From: Lamellibrachia satsuma
Lineage: Eukaryota; Annelida; Polychaeta; Sabellida; Siboglinidae
Assembly: GCA_033239005.1 (NCBI GenBank)
Contig: BSQZ01000001.1
Span: 4,302,501-4,366,500, forward strand
DNA length: 64,000 nucleotides
Direction of reading: 5' to 3'
Below are positions 23,815 to 64,000 of the stretch, piece by piece. Within the stretch, counting starts at the first letter, position 1. Each line of letters starts with the position of its first letter. Below the pieces are notes generated by a model. That model was not told where the DNA came from. It worked only from the letters and a program-made list of their open reading frames with translations, and ran no database searches. Both the position numbers and the translations under genes were made by a program.

Positions 23815-26510
23815 AAAATAACCTCACCTCACCTATTCTCTTGGGGCCCAGTGGCCCATAAGGCCAAAGTGCATCTCCTCCAGCTCGCTCTGTCAGCTGC
23901 TACACATCTGGCTTCATTCCAGCTGTTCCACCCCAGTATGCGTCTTTCATTTTCAATAGTTGATCGCCACATTGTCTTTGGTCAACCAAACTTTCTTCTA
24001 TCTTCAGGCGTCCAGGTCAATGCCATCTCACATTTGCTGTTCTTGTCTATTCATAGGATATGTCCTACCCACTTCCATCTTCTTAACTTGACCTCAGTGC
24101 TGATTGTCTTCAATTTTGTTTTTGCCAGAATATCTTGATTTGATACAACGTATGGCCATTGAATTTGTAGGATTCATCTTAAGCACTTGAAAAAAAATGT
24201 ATCTAACTTTCTGTTGCCTCCGTCGTTAATTTTCCATGTTTCATTTCCATACAACAACACTGGTTTAACAAGTGTGTTAAAAAGCCTCAATTTAGATCTC
24301 AATGTGTATATATTTGAACTCCTCATTTGCGTTAGTTTCATGAAGGATACCCTAGCTTTACAAATTCTGTTAACAATGTCATCGCCGCCTCCTCCTTGCT
24401 TACTAATGTTAGCACCCAGGTAGTTATACTTGTCCGCTTCCTTTAGCTCTTGATCATCGATTAGTATTCTGTTTTCGCACTTGCTGTTTATCCTCAATAT
24501 TTGAGTTTTCTTTTTATTTATTCTTAGTCCTGTCCTTGCTGCAAATTGATTCAGTTGTCTTGTCTTTGTTTGCATGTGTGTGTAGCATGATGACATGAGT
24601 GCTATGTTGTCGGCAAAGTCCAGGTCCTCTAGTTTGACCTGAAGTTCCATTTTATCCCTGTTTTGTTTCCTGCTGTTGTGTTTCTCATTATCCAGTCCAC
24701 TACTATCAAGAAGATAAATCCAGACGTTACATGTCCTTGTTTAACTCCAGTTCTGACCTTGAACCAGTCAGATTCCTCACCTTCGTCTAACACTGTACAT
24801 TCACTATCTTCGTATAACATCTGTACCATGTGGATTATCTTGCATGGAATTCCATAGCTCTCCATAATTTTCCATAGACTCTCTTGGTGCACTGAGTCAA
24901 ATGCTTTTTCAAAGTAATTCCTCTCCAATTCCCGCACTCTGTAAGGTCACCTTTCTTTGGTATTTTAACAATCAGTCCCTGCTTCCACGTTTTTGACACT
25001 TTCTCTTGTTCCCAAAATGTTCTGAATAGTTTGACAAGCCATTTCTCTACTGTATTCATGTCTGCTTTTAATAATTCTGCTGTAATTTGTACTTGCCCCC
25101 TGCTTTCCCGTTTTTCATCATCCTTAGCGCTGTTCTAATTTCTGCTTTCGTTATTGGGTCAGTGCTGATTTAATTTATGATCGGATCTGTCTCCACATCT
25201 GTTACAGGGTCATCAGGTATAGGTCTATTAAGGATTTCTTCAATGTGCTCTTTCCATCGCTTCCTTCTGGCCAATCCTTCTGTTATTAAATTTCCACATT
25301 TGTCTTTCACTGCATTTGTTGTCTTACGTTTGTCATTACTGAGGGTTTTTGTAATATCATACACTTCTGTCATTCTTCCATTACGTGCTGCTTCCTCTGC
25401 TTCCATGGCAAGGTGGTCAACCCACTTTCTCTTGTCTTGTCTCATGCTCTTCTTCACTTCTTTGTCTTTACACCTATATTTATCCATGTAATTCTGCTTA
25501 ATCTTGTCTGACTTTGTGTGCTTGATGTTGTTCTTCAGTTGTTTTCTCTCTCCTACTAACTCCCACGACTCCTTGCTGATCCATGGTTTTTGCCCTTTCT
25601 TTTTGTACCCCAGTACTTCTTGAGCTGTTTCTTTGTATGCATCCTCATTGTTTCTCAACTTTTTCGTTGTCTCTGTTTCGTCGTAGTTTTGTAATATATC
25701 ATATTTGTTGCGCAACTTCAGTGAGAACTGGGCTTTAATAGCTGGTTGCTGTAACTTAATTATATAAAATTTCTTTCTGATCGCCTTGTTCTTTTGTTTT
25801 CTCTTTAGTTTCAGCTTGATTTTTGATCGCACTAATTGGTGGTCGCTTGCAATGTCAGCTCCTCTCATGGCCCTAGTGTCCATTACTGATGTCCGGTGTT
25901 GCCTGCTCACTAACACATGGTCTATTTGATTCTTTGTCTTTCCTCCTGGAGACATCCATGTCTGTTTATGTATCAGTTTATGTGGAAAAATGGTACCTGT
26001 TACCACAAGGTTATTGAGTCCGCAGAAGTCAACAAGTCTTTCTCCATTGTCATTTCTTTCACCTACTCCATGGCTTCCTATTATGTTTTCATATCCTTCG
26101 TTGTCTTCTCCAACTTTGGCATTTAAATCCCCTATTACTAAGAGTATTTCATCCTTATGAACACTGTCCACAACTGTCTGAAGCTGTTCATAGAAATTGT
26201 CTTTATCTTCGACGTTGGCTTCATCCGTTGATGCATAGACTTGTATGATCGATAGCTTTACATATCTGGAGAAGAATCTAGCATAAATAATTCTATCGCT
26301 GATAGGTTTCCATTCCATCAATGCTTGTTCTGCTTTCTTAGTCATCATTATTACCACTCCGTGTCTGTGTATGTTGTCTTCTCTCCCTGAAAAAAATTAC
26401 GCTCTCTCCGGTGTTCATCTTGAATTTTCCTTGTCCCATCCATCTGCATTCGCTAATGCCCATGACATCTATTTTATATATATCCATTTCTCTTGCAAGC
26501 TGGGAATATG
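23815..26510 (-). mobile_element. Degenerate RTE-like LINE (endonuclease and reverse transcriptase), 5' truncated
   Basis: Endonuclease at 26,357-25,170 is long and well kept (LLVIGDLNAKVGEDNEGYEN, NQIDHVLVSRQHR, GADIASDHQLVRSKIKLK). RT follows with frameshifts (GLIVKIPKKGDLTECGNWRG, GVKQGHVTSGFIFLIV, LDFADNIALMS). The tail continues to about 23,840 (rotated remnants of RRWKWVGHIL and WRRCTLALW). It is a different sequence group from the 10.7-kb copy. Confidence 0.82.
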
Positions 26511-26774
26511 TGTACGTTTACTTGAGGTAATTCAATAGGCCTATGCGCCTATGCTATAACTACACAAAATGTTGCAGTCAGCATAGAATGGGTAATTACA
26601 TAAAAAGTCGTAGCCGGGATAAAAAGAATTAATATAAAAGTTTTGTGATGCACCTGAAAAGAAACTGCGAACTGTACATGTCTGAAAGTAATGTGGTAAC
26701 CATGGATAGTTGAAATGCCAAGTTTATATATCAGACTACATTACCATCTATATCCCTGCCCTGCTTGAACTGTG

Positions 26775-27085
26775 TACATCAATGTTCTGAGATCTTGCTA
26801 AACATGTGTCCAATGTTCTGAGATCTTCCCTAAACATGACGTGTCTTGTACAGTGTACATCAACATTCTGAGATCTTCTTTAAACATGACGTGTCTTGTA
26901 AAGTGTACATCAATGTTCTGAGATTTTCCCTAAACATGACGTGTCTTGTACAGTGTACATCAACATTCTGAGATCTTCTTTAAACATGACGTGTCTTGTA
27001 CAGTGTACATCAATGTTCTGAGATTTTCCCTAAACATGTGTCTTGTACAGTGTACACCAATGTTCAGAGATCTTCCCTAAACGTG
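26775..27085. repeat. 60-bp minisatellite, about five copies
   Basis: Unit CAATGTTCTGAGATCTTCCC, TAAACATGACGTGTCTTGTA, CAGTGTACAT and variants. Confidence 0.92.
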
Positions 27086-27482
27086 ATGCATTTCACTAAA
27101 TGCTTGAAGACTGTCATGTTGATATTGAAATGAAGGATGATTGATTGATTGGATTGTTTGTACCTGATTGTGTCATTATCTATCTACATGTATAACATAG
27201 CATTCACACATAACTATATTTGAAGCACTGATTTTGAAGCACTTATCACACACACAATTACCACAATGATTTTTTTACACACATAGTACTGTGCAGTGCA
27301 TTAAACTGTTTCTGCATCAAACGGCAGGGTTTTCACCATGAACACTAACCAAAGGTGGCAAGGCACTAATGAACAGAGATAAGTAACTTCATGCTGCTTA
27401 AATGTAATAAGTTTCAACACAACTTGATGACGCAATGAATGAATGCAATTGCATTGTAAGATGAAATGTAAAAGCAACAAAC

Positions 27483-27561
27483 CATCTGCATGAAGTGGTC
27501 TTGGCAGTAGAACTAGTAGAAGTAGCAAGCTGCTGGCAATGGTACTGCTTTCATGCCACAT
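27483..27561 (-). CDS. Candidate first coding exon with signal peptide
   Basis: An ATG at 27561 opens MWHESSTIASSLLLLLVLL followed by PRPLHADG. This has the polar start, leucine core and small-residue end of a signal peptide. It ends in phase 1 at CAGATG/GTTTGT, which would fit the candidate exon at 23,011. The donor is weak, and a full PKD1-like ectodomain would be expected to be longer, so this may be chance. Confidence 0.22.
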
Positions 27562-27647
27562 AGTCAACTACACATAGCAAAACATCATTTATATTTGGCT
27601 AATCAACGTTACCAGAATATGGATACATTCACATAACCAATCGCGTA

Positions 27648-30085
<2,438 letters not shown>

Positions 30086-30454
30086 AAATCAAATATCGGT
30101 CACTGGGAGTATAAACGTCTGACAAAGTAAATTTTGTTCGAAGAAAAATTATGCCTAAACATTTTTTTGAGAAATATTTTTGTATATCTAGTTCGACATT
30201 AATCACCAGATGAAATTACTGGTACGACACATCGGTGCATTTGGTAAACTCGTTATATTTCACTTTATCGGACGAAAATGTCCGCAACTGTTCGTAATAA
30301 TCATTACAGGAAAGTAATCGAACGGCCTCGTAATTTTTATACATTTAATGCGTTGCATATACAATGAGGCTTTCTCGAAGACGCTCTTTCTTTTAAGGCA
30401 AATTCCGGCGCTAGTTTCGTTTTGAGAGCCGCATTTCCATAGTTCGATATCGGT

Positions 30455-30680
30455 CCCTCTCTCCGGTGCAGCCTTCGGGGAGCCACTCTCGACGGTGCTA
30501 CCTCCGGGGAGTCCCTTTCGACGGTGCTACCTCCTGGGAGTTCCACTCGACGGTGCAGCTTCCGGGGAGTCCCTCTCGATGGTGGATCTTCGGGGAGTTC
30601 CTCTCGACGGTGGTTCCAAGGGGAAGTTCCTCTCGACGGTGGATTCTCTAGGGAGTCCCTCTCGACGGTGCAGCGCTGTT
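30455..30680. repeat. About 30-bp minisatellite, seven copies
   Basis: GC-rich imperfect unit GAGTCCCTCTCGACGGTGCA plus CTTCCGGGG in otherwise AT-rich intergenic DNA downstream of the pappalysin gene. Confidence 0.9.
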
Positions 30681-30710
30681 TCAGTTCATATGGTACGTAG
30701 GTATTCTAAT

Positions 30711-30812
<102 letters not shown>

Positions 30813-31030
30813 TATTGTTCTCTCGGGAATGTGTAATCGACAGGTTTACAAAGAGTTTGTCAACACGCATTCACAAAAATACATATTACATACAATTCGG
30901 TAGCCATTCAGATACATCTCAATCAGTTAGATCATCACATGTGTGGTGTTCGTCAATGACGTGTCATTGCCAAATTTATGCAGGCACAACTTCGTTAAAT
31001 TGATATTTAATTTAAGGCTGAACAAGGAAA

Positions 31031-62678
<31,648 letters not shown>

Positions 62679-63359
62679 ACTGGAAAGCTAGAGCTGTGTC
62701 GGTCGTAGTTGCGGCGTCAATGCCACAGCATACACATCTGGCAGGCTACTGGGTCGGCGTCGACTCGCAGTCACCGAGTACAAGGCTGTCTGGTGTTTAC
62801 TTTGCACTCCAGACTCATTCACTCCCCGTCGCTTTGTGTCCGGCCACGCATCACAATTAGTGACATCGCCACATGCCGCCAGGTGGCGCCATTGTCGATC
62901 GTCTTCTGATAAGTTTGATTAGACAAACTTTTATCCGCAAAGGCAAGCAAGCCTACAAGGTGGCCCGCGCCAGTGGCTTCTCAACTGACTGGTTGGTTCA
63001 TGGTCCGCCATGTGGTACTACTGTAACGGCCATGGGTCAGCATAACCTGTTATCCAACAGGAAGGAAATGGGCCTTAAACAAAACGTTATGGCTTCAGTT
63101 ATACGGACTCTAGACTTAATTAAATTGTTCGCGTTCTGCCGTCTCAGCTCCACCACGACAGTGAGTGAGCCAATGACAGCCAAGATCGCACTAAGCTCTA
63201 CCTGTGCACATGGCAAACCCAACTATTCAGCCCACCTATAAACAGGGACAATTAATACTAAACTCATATAAAAGGAAAATAAATGTCACGTATATGACCT
63301 ACTAACTATAACTAATTAAAACCTGGTGGTGAAAACAGACACAACAATATGGGAGTATA
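62679..63359. other. 5' flank of pappalysin gene
   Basis: No TATA box or coding segment seen; short open frames here are not supported. Any non-coding first exon would lie here or beyond the window. Confidence 0.4.
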
Positions 63360-64000
63360 TCAAGATTTAACAAGGCCCAGATGGCAAGTGGACAAGGAAA
63401 CCTTTGGCTTACCGAGAGTCCAAAATTGTTTAATCTATGCGTAATCAGCCCTCCTGAAATATGTGTCAACCTTGTGTTTAAACATATTCACACAGCTCCA
63501 CAATCTGTAGATAATTTGCTCCATTCATTGATTGTCCTCTGTGAGAAGGAGTACTTCCTGATATCCAATCTACACTGATCCTTTACTAATATTATCTCAT
63601 GTCCCCTAGTTCTATTATCTTTCTTGAGTGAGAAAAAACGATTTCTATCAATATTTTCATACCCATTAAAAATTAAAAAAACTTTTGATTTTATCTCCTC
63701 TTAATCGCCTTGTCTCTAGGGTTGTTAAACCGCATTCTTTCAGTCGTTCTTCATAACTAAGGTCTCTCAGTTCTGCAATCACTTTAGTTGCTCTCCTCTG
63801 TATTCTTTCAACCGTATCTATATCCTTATTACGATATAGTCCCCAAGCTTGCATACAATACTCTAAATGAGGTCCAACTATTGCTTTATACAGAGGTATA
63901 ACTAGAGTTGTTACTTGTATATTATATATTTCCCCAAACCAACCCAAGAATGTTATTACCTTTTGAAGCTGCAATCACACACTGCGTTGAAACTTTCATA
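63360..64000 (-). mobile_element. 3' end of the CR1/L2-like LINE, cut by window edge
   Basis: Reads PLYKAIVGPHLEYCMQAWGL, then IQRRATKVIAELRDLSYEER and [14 protein letters not shown] before degenerating toward 63,360. It matches the 18.5-kb copy base by base over long stretches, so both belong to one family. Confidence 0.82.

Noticed and set aside
62873..63241. 122-codon plus-strand frame in the pappalysin 5' flank
   Set aside because: No similarity recognised and no supporting signals; length is within chance expectation.

Overview
This is a window of invertebrate-animal nuclear DNA. It has intron-rich genes with GT-AG splice sites, non-LTR retrotransposon relics, MITE-like elements and an exceptional load of minisatellites and (TA)n/(CA)n/(GA)n microsatellites. 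The gene content (an invertebrate pappalysin, a polycystin-1-like gene, two intronless GT92 genes) suits a lophotrochozoan or other marine invertebrate. I cannot place the species, and nothing here looks bacterial or viral.

Left third (about 1-27.6 kb, minus strand): the 3' part of a polycystin-1-like (PKD1-family) gene. Six exons with matching splice phases join into 489 codons that end after the GPS cleavage motif and the first membrane helix; the PLAT and channel part lies off the left edge. Two further upstream exons are only candidates, one of them a possible signal-peptide exon at 27,483-27,561. The introns hold arrays with 42-, 39-, 49-, 71-, 48-, 11- and 60-bp units, three degenerate LINEs, and two pairs of unclassified dispersed repeats.

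27.6-31.0 kb: intergenic, with nested TA-flanked MITEs, a hairpin and a 30-bp minisatellite.

Right half (31,031-62,678, minus strand): a complete pappalysin (PAPP-A-type secreted metalloprotease). I resolved 22 coding exons whose phases all agree. They join into 4,839 bp (1,612 codons plus stop), close to the length of vertebrate PAPP-A. Domain order is signal peptide, LamG, catalytic domain with two inserted LNR modules and an HExxHxxGxxH zinc site, a central region, CCP/sushi modules, and a third LNR at the C terminus. Intron 20 (about 11 kb) contains two intronless GT92 glycosyltransferase paralogues on the opposite strand.

62.7-64.0 kb: 5' flank of the pappalysin gene, then the 3' end of another LINE copy.

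The most unusual signal is a set of minisatellites seeded exactly on exon-intron junctions. Two lie at pappalysin splice donors (exons 16 and 19). Two lie at the donor and acceptor of one and the same PKD1-like intron. Their units repeat the last or first bases of the exon together with the splice site. In one of them the 48-bp unit keeps the reading frame, so use of different donors would yield proteins with different numbers of a 16-residue repeat.
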